NCBI GenBank assembly: GCA_025531455.1
Contig: JAMYHL010000055.1
Span: 186,001 to 250,000, forward strand
Source: Apiotrichum sp. Y4204
Lineage: Eukaryota > Basidiomycota > Tremellomycetes > Trichosporonales > Trichosporonaceae
Length of the DNA stretch: 64,000 nucleotides
Reading direction: 5' to 3'
Made by a program: the position numbers and the translations under genes. The notes beneath the pieces were generated by a model. That model was not told the DNA's origin and searched no databases. It was given only the letters and a program-made list of their open reading frames with translations. This document shows positions 11,697-24,174 of the stretch, piece after piece (positions within the stretch are counted from its first letter, which is position 1; every line of letters starts with the position of its first letter).

Positions 11697-11915
11697 ATGT
11701 CCTCCCCCATGCCCATCACTCGCGGCAGGCAGCCGCGCAGCCTGCCGACCCACCCGTGCCCGCACGTCAAGGACCTCGTCTCGTCCGTGTACAACGCGTA
11801 CCGCTCGCGCTCGCTCGGCGCCGCGGAGCGCAGCCCGTCCCCTGGCGCGCCGTCGTCGCTCAGCAGCAGCCCGACGCTATCGTCATCCTCCTCCGAGGTG
11901 TCGTTCCGCCGCTAG
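11697..11915 (+). CDS. Small serine-rich protein, unknown function
   Basis: 72 aa, single exon. The start at 11697 has a good fungal context (AACACCATG) and a TATA-like element upstream; an in-frame start at 11661 is possible. The N-terminal part is basic and proline-containing (ITRGRQPRSLPTHPCPH), the middle KDLVSSVYNAYRSRSLG may form a helix, and the tail is a serine run with SP sites ending SFRR. No domain, signal peptide or membrane segment. It could be a real small protein of a stress-regulated type or a chance frame; codon use fits neighbouring genes. Confidence 0.45.
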   Translation: MSSPMPITRGRQPRSLPTHPCPHVKDLVSSVYNAYRSRSLGAAERSPSPGAPSSLSSSPTLSSSSSEVSFRR

Positions 11916-14021
11916 AGCCGCTGGGGGAGCGTCTCGGTCTCGCAGATCGTATCTGGCAGTCGGACGAGAAGTGGAGACGTCCTCGAACGATCCAAACCCC
12001 AACAAGAAGAGAACCCCTCGTTCCGCCTGCAGCGCGGCCATCATTCCATTTCATTCTGGGCTCCCGGCAGCTCTTATGGCGCCGCCGCGCCGCTAATACC
12101 ATCCATGTGTTGTATGCTCCATACTGTTGATCAATCATTGTCTATACGAGGTGTCCGATGCCGACTCGGGCTTGGTCGCCTGTTGCATCTGTTGCTTTGC
12201 CTGGGGTTCTTGACGGTGGTTTGAGTGTTCGAGTCAGTGATCAGTGATCGGCGCTTGTTGACTGTGTGCGGGTGCGGGGTGCAGAGTGCGGGGTTCTGGA
12301 CGCTGCACGTCCTGATGCGCTGGTACGATGGCATTCCTGCTTCCCACGCCATACACGACGCATGGAACGTGAACCAGTGAATCATCTCCCAGCTCACAGA
12401 ATCACAGGCCGGTAGCAGTAAAGTCGACCCAGGTGACCGAACGCCAGCCCACCAGGCGCTTATGCTCGCTCCATTGTTCTCGACATCCTCGATCCCTCGC
12501 CATTCCACGTTCCGCTGTGTGACGTATGCCACCCGCCGCCACCGCAACCAAGTAGAGGTTCGGAGGACATCTGAATCCGACCAGACAGGGAGGAATTGCT
12601 TGGCATAGACTTGCCCCATTCTCCCTACTGTCCCAGTGCGGCCAATGTCCCAGTGCTCGTCGGAAAAGTTGAAGCAGGCGTGGCGCACATACGAGTGGAA
12701 CCATGGAACCATCCATAGGAATCGGAAGCGGAGACGTCTGGCGCCACTGTGGCCCCTGCGGCGTCCCTTGGCTTCGAGGCTTCGAGGCTTCGAGGCTTCG
12801 GACCTTGTCGCCGACCCGACAGACCTGGCCCACCTGGCAGTTGGGACATGCTTCGTCTTCCGTACTCTTGAGTTCTGGACAGAGCCGACGCCCCCATCAA
12901 GGTTCCGGACCGAGCTCGCCTCTTGATCAATCTTCAGTTGTATAATGGAACTGGCCAAGTGAAACGGGGTTTGGTCAGCTCAATGTAAGCTAGGTGGGGG
13001 ACATATTGTACCTCCACTGTCAGCGATTCCGAGCGACAGGCAAATATGGTTGTGGGCTAGAATAAGACGAGTCTGGGTTTGGACATCGACTCTGGTCATC
13101 GCGTTCAAGCCCGTCGCATTCCGCTCCTGCACGACCGCTTCTGGGCTTGTGGGCCATGGATGTGAATATCATATGGGGTAGATGTTTTGCCACTACAAGA
13201 ATCGACTTTTATCTCGCGCTGATGGTGCTGGGGTTGTTCGGTTTTTTTTTTTTATATTTGAATTTTACAACTTTTTCTTCTGACTTTTGAATATTACATG
13301 TCAGTTCTCCGTCTCTTTTCGGCGTTCCAATCAAAGAACAGCTCCAGAGCGGTGAGGTAAAACAACATGTTACTGTGAATATAGATACAGCACACCAGAG
13401 GACAAGTTTGACCACTGGTGTTCTGTGGCAGGCTGGGGAGCTGAGGAAGCACGAAGGGGATACACCTCCAGGTACTCTGCGAGCTCGGGAATTCAGTCAC
13501 CCACAGTTTAGGAGCTGATACGCACTCAAGTGTACAGAGTGTGCGTATACAGCCACCCCTCACCCGGCTACATCCAACATACGAAGGAGCGCTCGAGAGT
13601 GGGAGACTGAGCGACACTTTCAGCATGTCGTCCTTGAGCCGACCGGAAGGCTTGCTCACATACAATCTCTATATACTCATGTCATGATAAGCATTCCAGG
13701 CAGCCCATGTTCAGCCCTCCTCGCTATCAACACAGAGTTCGAGTGCTGGAGGCCCAGAGATGCTACACCATTGATGTCGAGGTGCCACACCGGCCAACTG
13801 CCACCCCAGCCCACGTGTGTCCTCCACGTCTCCTCCACGCTACTCCACACTTGGCGCGCGTGCTGCGCAGCAGCGCACACCGCACAACCTCCACCCACCC
13901 CGGCCCGAATAATCTTGGACCCGCATCGCACAGCGACCACAATCGGACGGGCGACGTGTTCCATGTCTCAGTCTCGCGTCTCGCGTCTTGTCCTCGTCCA
14001 CCACCGTCTCGATCGCACCCC
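11916..14021. other. Intergenic region, 2.1 kb
   Basis: No gene recognised. Frames of up to 275 codons (minus strand, 12131-12958) have tryptophan/serine-rich, low-conservation-looking translations and overlap equally long frames in other phases, so I treat them as noise. Contains a short 8-bp tandem repeat at 12771-12801 and a T-tract near 13243. Confidence 0.45.
12771..12801. repeat. 8-bp tandem repeat (GCTTCGAG), about four copies
   Basis: Four consecutive copies, the last with one change. Non-coding microsatellite-like repeat. Confidence 0.75.
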
Positions 14022-15945
14022 ATGATCTCGACAGTGACGACACCGCCGTCCCCGCGCAGCGCGAAGATCGTGCTGGTGGGGGTTAACGGCAGCGATGCGC
14101 GCGCGGCCGCCTCCCCGGTCTCCGCATCGACATCCGCACCGGCCTCGGGACCACAATGGTCCAACGCCAACGGATCGAAACGCGAGCTTCCCCTCCTCTC
14201 GCGCGCAGAGATCGCCTCGCGGATCTGCGAAGGGCAGGCGCTCGTGCTCCGCGACAAACTCGTTCTCAACGTTTCGTCCTGGGGCAAGGCGCACCCCGGC
14301 GGCGCGCTCACGCTCCTGCACTTTGTCGGGCGGGACGCGAGCAACGAAATGTCGGCGTACCATTCGGACGGGACGTTGGCGCGCATGGGAAAATTTGCGG
14401 TCGGCCGCGTCGAGTTTGACGACGCGCTCGGATGGGCACCCCTCACCCCGCCGATTCAGCTGGGACTCGTGCGCCACCCCGACGGCGTAAAGGGCCACTG
14501 GCGGCGGGAGGGGAGGGTGCGCGCGGCCGAGGCGTTGCTCTCCGAGGAAGAGGAGGAGGTTGTGATGCTCTCTCCGGAGATGCTCGAGCCTCCTGTTGTT
14601 TCCTGCCTCGATGCGCGCAAGGAGCGCGCGCGCCAGAAGGCCTTTGTGGAGCTCAAGGAGCGCATCGTCGCTGCTGGACTGTTCAACCCCCCGGGACCGC
14701 TGGCGGGCTACGGGCAGGATATTGCACGATACGTTGCGTTTGGCGCTACTGCCCTTGCGCTCTTCTTCTTTACCTCGGGCTGGGTTGGCCAGATGGCGTC
14801 CGCCCTCATGCTCGGTCTCTGCTGGTGGCAGATTACTTGTGAGTGCAGGTTTGCGTGTCGCACGTGGGTTCGAGCGTGCGCCGTGCGCCGTCGGCCGCGC
14901 CGGCTACTGCGCGGCATATCCCCACCCATCTGATGATCCCAACACGACGGTCTTCTTACACCTGCTGGTGAAAAGGCCCGAAACCCAATACACCCGGGCA
15001 CCTCTCTGAATCCCCCCATCTCCTATGCCTACACCGTGTCTTGAACTCGACTGACACACAGTTGTGGTCCACGACCTCTGCCACTCGGGCGTCACGGGTG
15101 ACTGGTACAAGGACCGGATGATTGCCATGTGCCTCGCCAACTGGATTGGCGGGCTGTCGGCCATGTGGTGGTGCGACAACCACGACGTGCACCACCTCGT
15201 GACCAACCACCCAGAGCACGACCCGGACATTCAGCACATGCCGTTCTTCGCCATCACATCCGACTTTTTCAACAACATGTGGTCGACATACTACAAGCGC
15301 GTGCTCTGGCTCGACGCCCCGTCCAAGGCTCTGATCGCCATCCAGCACCGCCTCTACTACATTGTCCTCTCCCTCGCCCGCTTCAACCTCTACGCCCTGA
15401 GCTACATGCACCTCTTTGGCCCAAAGCCAAAGCACGACTTTTTCTGGCGCTTTGAGATTGCCGGCCTCGCCTTCTACTGGGCGTACTTTGGCAGCATGGT
15501 CTACTCGCTCGGCTTCAAGATGGGCCTCGCGTACCTACTCGTCTCGCACATTGCGGCATCGCCCGTACACGTGCAGATTGTGCTCTCCCACTTTGCCTGC
15601 AGCACCGAGGACCTGGGAATCACAGAGTCCTTTCCCTCGCGCCAGCTGCGCACGACAATGGACGTAGTGTGCTCGGAGCAGGTCGAGTGGGTGCACGGCG
15701 GCCTGCACATGCAGGTCGCGCACCACTTTTTCCCCCGCATCCCGCGCCACAACCTCCGCAAGGCGAGCCTCATCATCAAGGAGTTTTGCGCCGAGCACGA
15801 CGCAAAGTACATCGAGTATGGCTGGCTCGAGGGCAATGCGCGCGTGCTGGGCACGCTGCGCGACGTCGCCAACCAGATCCAGCTGCTCAAGCAGGTCGCG
15901 GATAAGGAGATCCGCGAGCGCCTCGGGGAGGACAAGGAGGTGTAG
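14022..15945 (+). CDS. SLD1: Delta-8 sphingolipid desaturase (cytochrome b5 fusion)
   Basis: Two exons, 14022-14838 and 15062-15945, with a long (223 nt) intron for this window; 566 aa. N-terminal cytochrome b5 domain with the haem motif HPGG (H91), then membrane segments and the fatty-acid desaturase domain with three histidine boxes: HDLCH (formed right at the splice junction), HDVHH and QVAHH. The glutamine as first residue of box three is the hallmark of front-end and delta-8 sphingolipid desaturases. In fungi the enzyme introduces the 8,9 double bond into the long-chain base of ceramides that become glucosylceramides; it acts in the endoplasmic reticulum with electrons from its own b5 domain. 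The open frame extends upstream to 13707, but that part is not b5-like, so the start at 14022 is preferred. Delta-5/6 fatty-acid front-end activity is the alternative. Confidence 0.92.
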
Positions 15946-16282
15946 ATAGAATGTATGGACTAGATTTCTCTTGCAAGTGCCCATACGGGCCTATGACGGG
16001 TGCCATCTCTGTAACTCACGCGTAGCACTGCGCACCATGCGCACCAGAGCACCATGCGCACCAGAGCACCATGCGCACCAGAGCACCATGCGCACCAGAC
16101 GCAATACCCTCTCCCGTAGATATGTATACTCACTATGACAGCAAAAGAACGTGTCAGCTCCCAAAGTCAGCCCCAGCACTTGGAATTGCGAATTGACGTA
16201 CCCAGAAGTGGAGGTAAACATGGAATTCAGCTCGGAACAGATAGATATAACCCCCCCACAATCCGGGCCCGAAACCCCAACC
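15946..16282. other. Intergenic region with minisatellite
   Basis: Desaturase 3' flank and rhodanese promoter. Holds four direct copies of a 17-bp unit; otherwise nothing recognised. Confidence 0.5.
16033..16100. repeat. 17-bp minisatellite, four copies
   Basis: Unit CACCATGCGCACCAGAG repeated four times head to tail, the last copy with one difference near its end. Lies just downstream of the desaturase stop codon. Confidence 0.85.
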
Positions 16283-16870
16283 ATGCTTCTCACCTCCGCC
16301 TTTCGATTCTCTACTCGCCTCCGGACCGCCGCCCAGCTACGCACCATGTCCTGGCAAGCCGCGTTCCCCACCCCGCGCGCGACGCCTGCGGAAATCACGC
16401 CCGCCGAGCTCGCGGCCATGCCTGGCGTGCCGGGCGTGGACTATATTGTTGTCGATGCGCGCCGGACGGATATTGATGTGCGGATACAGCATAGAGGTTT
16501 GCTGACGGTTTAGGAGGAGGGCGCGCCGCGGACGATGCATGCCGCGGCGATCAACCTCCCTGCGCAGTCGTTCTTCCCCACCGTGCCCGTTGCCGGTAAG
16601 CTCCTTAAGAGGTGAGTGCCGAGAGTGGCGACCTGGGGATCCGGGTGGGGACTATGATCCATGGGGGTAGTCGCTGTCGCTGACACCAGCATTCCCAAGG
16701 TCATCTTCCACTGCAACAGCTGCAAGCCTGGTGGGCGCGGGCCGCGTACTGCGGGCTGGTACCAGGACTGGCTGGACGAGAATGGCGAGACGGGCTCGCG
16801 CGCTTACGTCCTCCGCGGCGGGTGGAAGGCGTGGATGGCAGAGTATCCCGACAAGGTGGTCAAGTTCTGA
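16283..16870 (+). CDS. Rhodanese / Cdc25-like phosphatase-type protein (Ych1/Acr2 family)
   Basis: Three exons: 16283-16477, 16514-16611, 16690-16870 (introns 36 and 78 nt); 157 aa. Rhodanese fold cues: VDYIVVDARR near the start (CH2A-like), HAAAINLPAQSF (the usual AxxxP loop), VIFHCNSC...RGPR active-site region, then YVLRGGWKAW. The HC...RGPR signature is that of the small fungal Cdc25-like phosphatases and arsenate reductases (Ych1, Acr2). The active loop is longer than the usual C-x5-R: C106 to R114 leaves seven residues, with a second cysteine C109. The first 21 residues are basic and hydroxylated, like a mitochondrial presequence, and a second ATG at 16346 could make a cytosolic form. 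Substrate unproven: phosphatase, arsenate reductase or sulfurtransferase. Confidence 0.82.
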
Positions 16871-17063
16871 GTACGTCGATATTATGAATGTGCGAGCAGC
16901 CAAGGGGCCGTGGGCCAAGGGCCAGGGGCCAGGGGTATTGGCTAGGGGCATAGACGGGCACATGATATACTGATACTGCATCCGCATATTGACACTGCGC
17001 GTACACTACTGACACTTCTTCTTTCCACTTTACTCACGACAAAAGCCGGTTAGCTTCGCCCGC

Positions 17064-19327
17064 CTAGCAGACGTGCGAGTGCGATTGGTGGTTTTTGTGG
17101 TATCCGCGCTCCTTCAAGGCGCGGCGGCGGCGTTGCTTGTGCGCGTTGGTCATTTCCACGGACGGACCACCCTCCTTGAGAAGGACTTCGGCACTGCATG
17201 TCAGCTGGTGTTTCTACGTTTCCCCCAGGACGGCGGGGATACCGGCGGCCGGATACCGGATACCATGATACTCACACGTGAATGATATCCTCGATGAGGT
17301 GGCGGAGGAATTCGCCGGCCATGCTCTCGCGGATGACGACGCGGAGAATCTGCGTCTTCTCACACGAGGGGGGCAGCTCGTAGCTAGTGTACGTCAGCTT
17401 TGGATTCCTCTCCATCTCTGATCTCCACTCACTTGGGCACGATCCAGCCGATCGTACGCAGCTGCTGCTGGACCCAGGCCTGCTTGACGTCGGGGTACTC
17501 CTTGAGGATCTTGTCGGTGAAGCGGAACGCGACGACGGGCAGGCCCGCGCGGAAGTGGAGCGCCGCCTGCTCGGTGTCGGTCGGCGCCGGCTCATCCTCC
17601 TTGCGCGGCCGGTGAATGTCCGAGATGACCTTGAAGTAGCCACTGTCCTCGAGGGCGTTTGAGAGAATGCGCGCCTTGGTCAGGTTGGCCGTCATGATGC
17701 GCCGGTATCCGGCAAAACCGAGATTGAGGACTGGCATAAGTGAGGAACAGAAATGTTTTGCTCACAGTTGAACATCTGGCCCAGGATCGGGTGCGCCGGG
17801 CGGCTAAAGTTGAGGTTGAAGCTGTAGTCCACTTCGCCGAGGTAGTGCAGCTCAAAGACGAGGTCCTTGGGGAGGCACTCGTGGCTGCGCCACAGGACCC
17901 ATCCGACGCCGACGGTCGTCATGCCGTACTTGTGTCCCGAAGCGTTGATGCTGCCGTCAGAAAATGTCATTCAGAATCCAAACACTCACCTGTGCACGCG
18001 CGGGAGGCGGAAGTCCCACTCGAGATCGGGGTACACGAATGGCGCGAGGAAGCCGCCACTCGCGGCGTCGACGTGGATCGGAATGCTGATGCCTGTCTCC
18101 TTCTCGTACTTGTCCAGCAGGTCGGACATTTCCTTGACGTTCTCAAAGCCGCCAGTGTAGGTAGAGCCGAGGATTCTGAGGGTGAGTATGAAGTGCAGTA
18201 AAGCCAGGTCCTCGATACCCACATGATCACACCGATAGTGTTCTCGTCGACGTGCTTGATCATCTCCTTGGGGTCCATCAGGTAGTTGCTCTCCGTAGTG
18301 ACCGGCACAAGACGCGCCTCGACCTCAAAGTAGCGCGCAAACTTCTCGTTTGCGACCTGCGTAAACTGTCAGTCTCCCGCCGACTATTCTGCAGCTGTGA
18401 CGCACCTGAACCTCGGCGCCCATGACAATGTTGGGTCCCGGGCGGTAAATGTCCTTGCCGGCAGCCTTCATGCGCTCCTGCCAGCGGCGCTTGAGCGAGA
18501 GGCCGCCGAGCATGATAGCCTCGGACGAGCCCGTCGTCGCGGTTCCGAGCGGCTTCTCCGACTGCTCCGCGTGCCACAGCCCCGAGAGCATTGACTGGGT
18601 ATGAGCTTCAAAAGTCGCAAAAAGTAGGAATCCCTCTCTTCCGGTGCTTCTTTGAGCCCTTCAACACTCACAATGCACCGCTCGTGGATCGACTGCGCGG
18701 CGGGGTACTCGTCCTGGTCGACGAGGTTCTTGTTGAGGTTCTCAAGCATCAGGGTGCGGCACTCGTCGGGAATCCAGGTGTGCACGAATCTGGTGTAAGC
18801 GGGTTGGTAGGGGCGTCGGTGAGAGGCGTGGAGCTCGTCTCCACGGGCGCAAGGGGCGCCATGTTCTGTGGGGGACGTTGGGGGGCGTTGCAGCGAACGG
18901 GATCCCACATGCCCGATATGGTGCCCAGGCGTATGGGCTTGCCATTGAGCTATGGCAGCTACACCCCACCTCTCCCCCCTCTCCCTCGCCGTCTCTTACT
19001 GTATGTACACTCACGACGCGAGGTTCATGTTGGGGTTTCCGTCGAGCCCGAGCTCATCATGGAGGAGCTGGTACGCAACGCGGCCGTCGACGCCGTCCTC
19101 GGGGAGGTTGAAGCGCGGGATCTCGACATCAATATCGTACCGCGACGCATAGGGAATGTCGCTCAGCGCGTCGGCGCTGCCCGCGCCCGGCTCGTAGCTG
19201 ATGTGAGCGCAGATACGAGATACGAGTAGTAGTAGCTAGTAGCTTACCGCTGGCGGACCTGCGCCACGCTCTTTTCCGAGGCGGTGCGTATGACCTTGCT
19301 TGTATCGACGCGGTGTCCGAGTGCCAT
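17064..19327 (-). CDS. GAD1: Glutamate decarboxylase
   Basis: PLP enzyme converting glutamate to GABA and CO2, first step of the GABA shunt, linked in yeasts to acid and oxidative stress tolerance. Ten exons: 19327-19248, 19197-19015, 18789-18672, 18594-18406, 18356-18223, 18175-17990, 17950-17766, 17730-17433, 17383-17276, 17193-17064; introns 50, 225, 77, 49, 47, 39, 35, 49 and 82 nt. Spliced protein 536 aa, close to yeast GAD1. Landmarks: [13 protein letters not shown] (phosphate-side motif), HVDAASGGF, and INASGHKYG with the PLP lysine K304; the protein ends in the typical short basic-histidine tail closing with cysteine. Each junction keeps frame. A TATATTAAT-like box sits about 45 bp upstream of the start. 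This is the most intron-rich gene of the window. Confidence 0.95.
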
Positions 19328-21049
19328 TGTGGATAGGGATGGAGTCGTGGACTCGATGCGAGTTGGGGGCTTATATTAATAGCTGCGTTGCCTCAGAGCC
19401 GCACACACTCTGCATACTGCACACCGGGCACCCAGCCCCCCTTGCTATCAGACCCAGCTCAGTCCAGTCCAGACAACCACGTACGCAGGCAGCAAGACAC
19501 AGGGAGCAGGGGTTGCACGGGAATACAACTGCCAACAACAGTTGTTCTCATTCTGGACCACAATCTCTCTCCCTCATCTGACGTCATGGGAGCTCATACA
19601 CCCCACATGCATTCCTAACCGTCATGGGAATAGAGAACCATTTCAACGTGTAAGATGTACAATAATGGCTATTCACAGCACACACAGCCACTGATCCATC
19701 GAACCCACTCCCCTTTCCCGCGGTGACGTCGTTCCAATTTTAGCCCTCCAGACACGGACCGAGCTCGGGGCCTCGTGGGGAGGCTCTCGTGGGATCGTCG
19801 TATGGTCGGCAAGCTGTCCAGCTGTCTAGCTGCAGCTAGCTGGCCATAGCTGGGCTGGAGATGCAACTGCGCCGCGAGCATCGGCGTGTACAGTACGCGA
19901 TATACGCGAGTGTACCCTATACGATACTGGTCTGCGCAGACGGTTCCCTCCCCAAGTCGTCACCTCCATCTGAAATGCATTGCGGCGGCGCTGTGCCGCA
20001 AGCCCCACAAGTTCCGCAAATTTTGGAGATAGTAGTGAAATCCGTAGCTGATGTACAAACGGTAGCGATCGGACGCCAATCGGCGCTCAGAGCTTGGAGC
20101 TTCACCGTCGTCGCGATGCACCGTAGATCGGATATCGCCCCCGTTCCCAGGCGACAAAGTAGTCGATCTGCAGATGATGGTGTGTGGTATGTGGTATGAG
20201 GCGGTGTAATCGACACACGCGACATGTCCAGTTGACCGTATCTCGGATCTCGTGAGCGGAGAAGAGAGGCCCAGCTGAGAAGCTGAGCTTGGACATTGAC
20301 GCGTTTGAGGGACTAGGTGCAGATTGACCCCCGGACAGAGCGTCTCCGGCCTTCCGCCCTCCGAACGCGAACGTGATCTCCAAGACCTGACGGAGCAGGA
20401 TCACGAAACGGCTCCCAAGCGCGACGTCACAAACTATTTGTAGCCTGCCCGCAGTCGGGGACGCACAGCGCGGTGTTGGCGTTTCGCGTCCGCGGTGGAC
20501 TTGCGAGAATGAGGTTGTTGCTAGCGATAGTGACTAGAATCGAGTCCTGCGTCGATACTGATTGATCATGCTCCCCAACGACCAACGACGACCGATGATG
20601 AGGGAAGCAGGACCGCTTGGGCCGCTCATACCCCCGAGGCCCGTGCAGGTGTGCGGATTGCGGAGGGGTTTCGGACCTCGGATCGCAGGATCGGCTTCCC
20701 CTGACGATCCGACGAGGTGCCCCGGGGGACAGAAGCTCAGAAGCATGTGCTGCCATGCCGCTCTCACGTATGGTCATGTATGATCCCCTCGCATGTCTCG
20801 CAAGGAGTTTAAGATTGCGCTCTGGGCAACGGTCTGATAGACGAGCCGAAGCAATTGACTGCCGTCAGGTCAGCAGATTAGAGCACCTCTTTGCTTCCCG
20901 CCTTCTCTCCACCACTCTCGCTGCTGGCGTTCCGCACCACGTCATTTCATTCATCCATCGCATGAACGCATCATATTTAAGGAACGCCTCTACACCCCTG
21001 CCACAATCTCGACTTTGTGGGCCGAGATCGTGACACTCCCACAAGTCGC
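19328..21049. other. Intergenic region, 1.7 kb
   Basis: Between the GAD1 promoter side and the actin 3' end. Frames up to 138 codons on both strands, none with a recognisable domain. No tRNA-like fold or long repeat seen. Confidence 0.5.
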
Positions 21050-22468
<1,419 letters not shown>

Positions 22469-22483
22469 GATGAAAGAGTCTAA

Positions 22484-22972
22484 CTGTTGTGTGAGATGGC
22501 GGGCAAAAAGGACGCGGTCAGCACATATTAACATGTAGAAATGGTCAAACACGACGCGCGTCTCATCGTGCCATCCACTAGCAGCGCAGCTGTTTCACCA
22601 AGGCGCGGAGTGAATCACGCAGTCTGGTGAGGAGCAAGGGTGCTGCGGGGCGGGCCAACCTTGAATGCTGCGGTCCCAATCATCCATCCATCACCATCTT
22701 GGCAGCTCGGACCCGGACACCGCTTTCCGTTTGCGCAGCGCAGCCAACAGCCCCCGGCGCCCTCGTCCAAGACACAAGATGCGTTGCAGGATGGTACATC
22801 CGTGACCGCTGCGGACGGATGGCCCTCTGCTTCATGGTCCCATGACGGTGGATGAAGGGTAGAGGTCCACGTAGCGCGTTTCCGCCTCGGATTGACCTCT
22901 GGGTACGTTTTCGGTTGCCAAAGCCCCGGGGCAGCCGCTAGAGCTGTCGTGTTTTGCCAGTGTTGAACTTAC
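22484..22972 (-). other. Probable leader (5' UTR) intron of actin
   Basis: Donor ATAG/GTAAGT at 22972 and acceptor ACAACAG ending at 22484 would remove 489 nt and leave a 17-nt segment that ends in the AT of the split start codon. Long leader introns are common in strongly expressed basidiomycete genes. Inferred from motifs only; an unspliced leader cannot be excluded. Confidence 0.55.
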
Positions 22973-24174
22973 CTATGCAAGAGATTTAAGTGTTGATAGG
23001 GGAATAAGCTGGGCGTCTAGCCTGCCTGGATTTATGGATGGATGATGAAGACAAGTGGAGAGAGAGAGAGAGAGAATGAGAGTTGGAGTTGAGTTTGGGT
23101 GGGAAGAGGGTGGACAGCGGTGCTGCGTGGCCCTCGGTGAAAGGGGGGGAGAACGGGGGGACACGACGATGCGCTGGCGGCTGGGTGGGGCACAGCCAGG
23201 AGCAGAGAGAACAGCCAGGGTAATCCACCACCGCTACAAAGGGCGCACAAGGGGAGAGACCGATGGGGCCTAGGCGCCCGGGCCCCCCTCGAGAGCTGTG
23301 CGCAGCCATTACCATTCACTACCATTTCATCATTATAATCACAAGCCCCAATTACAGTTCACCTGTCCCGTATCATTACCAAGTCGAAATACACCGCGTT
23401 CCTTGGTGCTATGCTGCTTTAGTTTCAGGGTAATTTTCGTTACACGTCCAGCCCGCGCAGCAGCAGCCAGCAATAGCAGCTAGTAGCACCGAGCAATAGC
23501 CCAACGCCGCGCCGCACAGGTAGGTAGGTAGTCGTCGTCACTCGGTGCACTCCATGTGCACACTCCCAGATCCACTTCAAAGCTCCAATCGCACAAACCC
23601 GTGTTGCTGTCACACTATGCTATTTCACCCCTATGCGCGCATTGCGGAGTGTATGAGTCCTGTAAATTCCGGGTCCTTTGCATGCATATACGGCTGACTA
23701 ACGCATCCTTCGGTGCATCATGATTACTGCGATGGGCTCCGTGCACTGTGCTCCACACACGGTCATCGATTGGTGTGGTACACTCCAGAAAAGTAGCGCT
23801 AAACTGCGATCGCTGCCACGATCTCTCCACGATCAGCACACGATCAGCCCCGATCAGCTGGAATGGGTGCGTGTATGCATGCCAGGCCGGGGGGCAGGAG
23901 GAGAGCCAGAGGGCGGGTTCCATAGCTTGGGCACACATAGCTCGGTGGAGGTCTGCGGAAGTAGCGGCGTTATCTTGTGTGGCATATGTCCCACGTGTCA
24001 ATGACGGAACGCGAAGGGTCGACGGACGCTGGGTTGCGCGTCGTTGTTCAACATGTCAGTGTCCAACTGCTGGCTGGCACTTCTGCAAGTGCTGCTCGCC
24101 ATCAACAATCAGTCACAACAGCTTCTTCATTGCATAAACAGCATCATCAACACAACCCACATCAATTGCCCAAC
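22973..24174. other. Actin/RPN10 divergent intergenic region
   Basis: Contains the actin promoter (leftwards) and the RPN10 promoter (rightwards). On the actin sense strand a CT-dinucleotide run (23058-23075) is followed by CT-rich sequence, as in strong basidiomycete promoters. No further gene recognised. Confidence 0.5.
23058..23075. repeat. GA/CT dinucleotide microsatellite in the actin promoter
   Basis: About nine GA units on the plus strand (CT on the actin sense strand), roughly 85-100 bp upstream of the proposed leader-intron donor; may act as a pyrimidine-rich promoter or initiator tract. Confidence 0.7.

Noticed and set aside
12131..12958. 275-codon open frame on the minus strand between the serine-rich gene and the desaturase
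   Set aside because: No domain, biased low-complexity and tryptophan-rich translation, overlapped by frames of 143 and 101 codons in other phases; no promoter-like start context.
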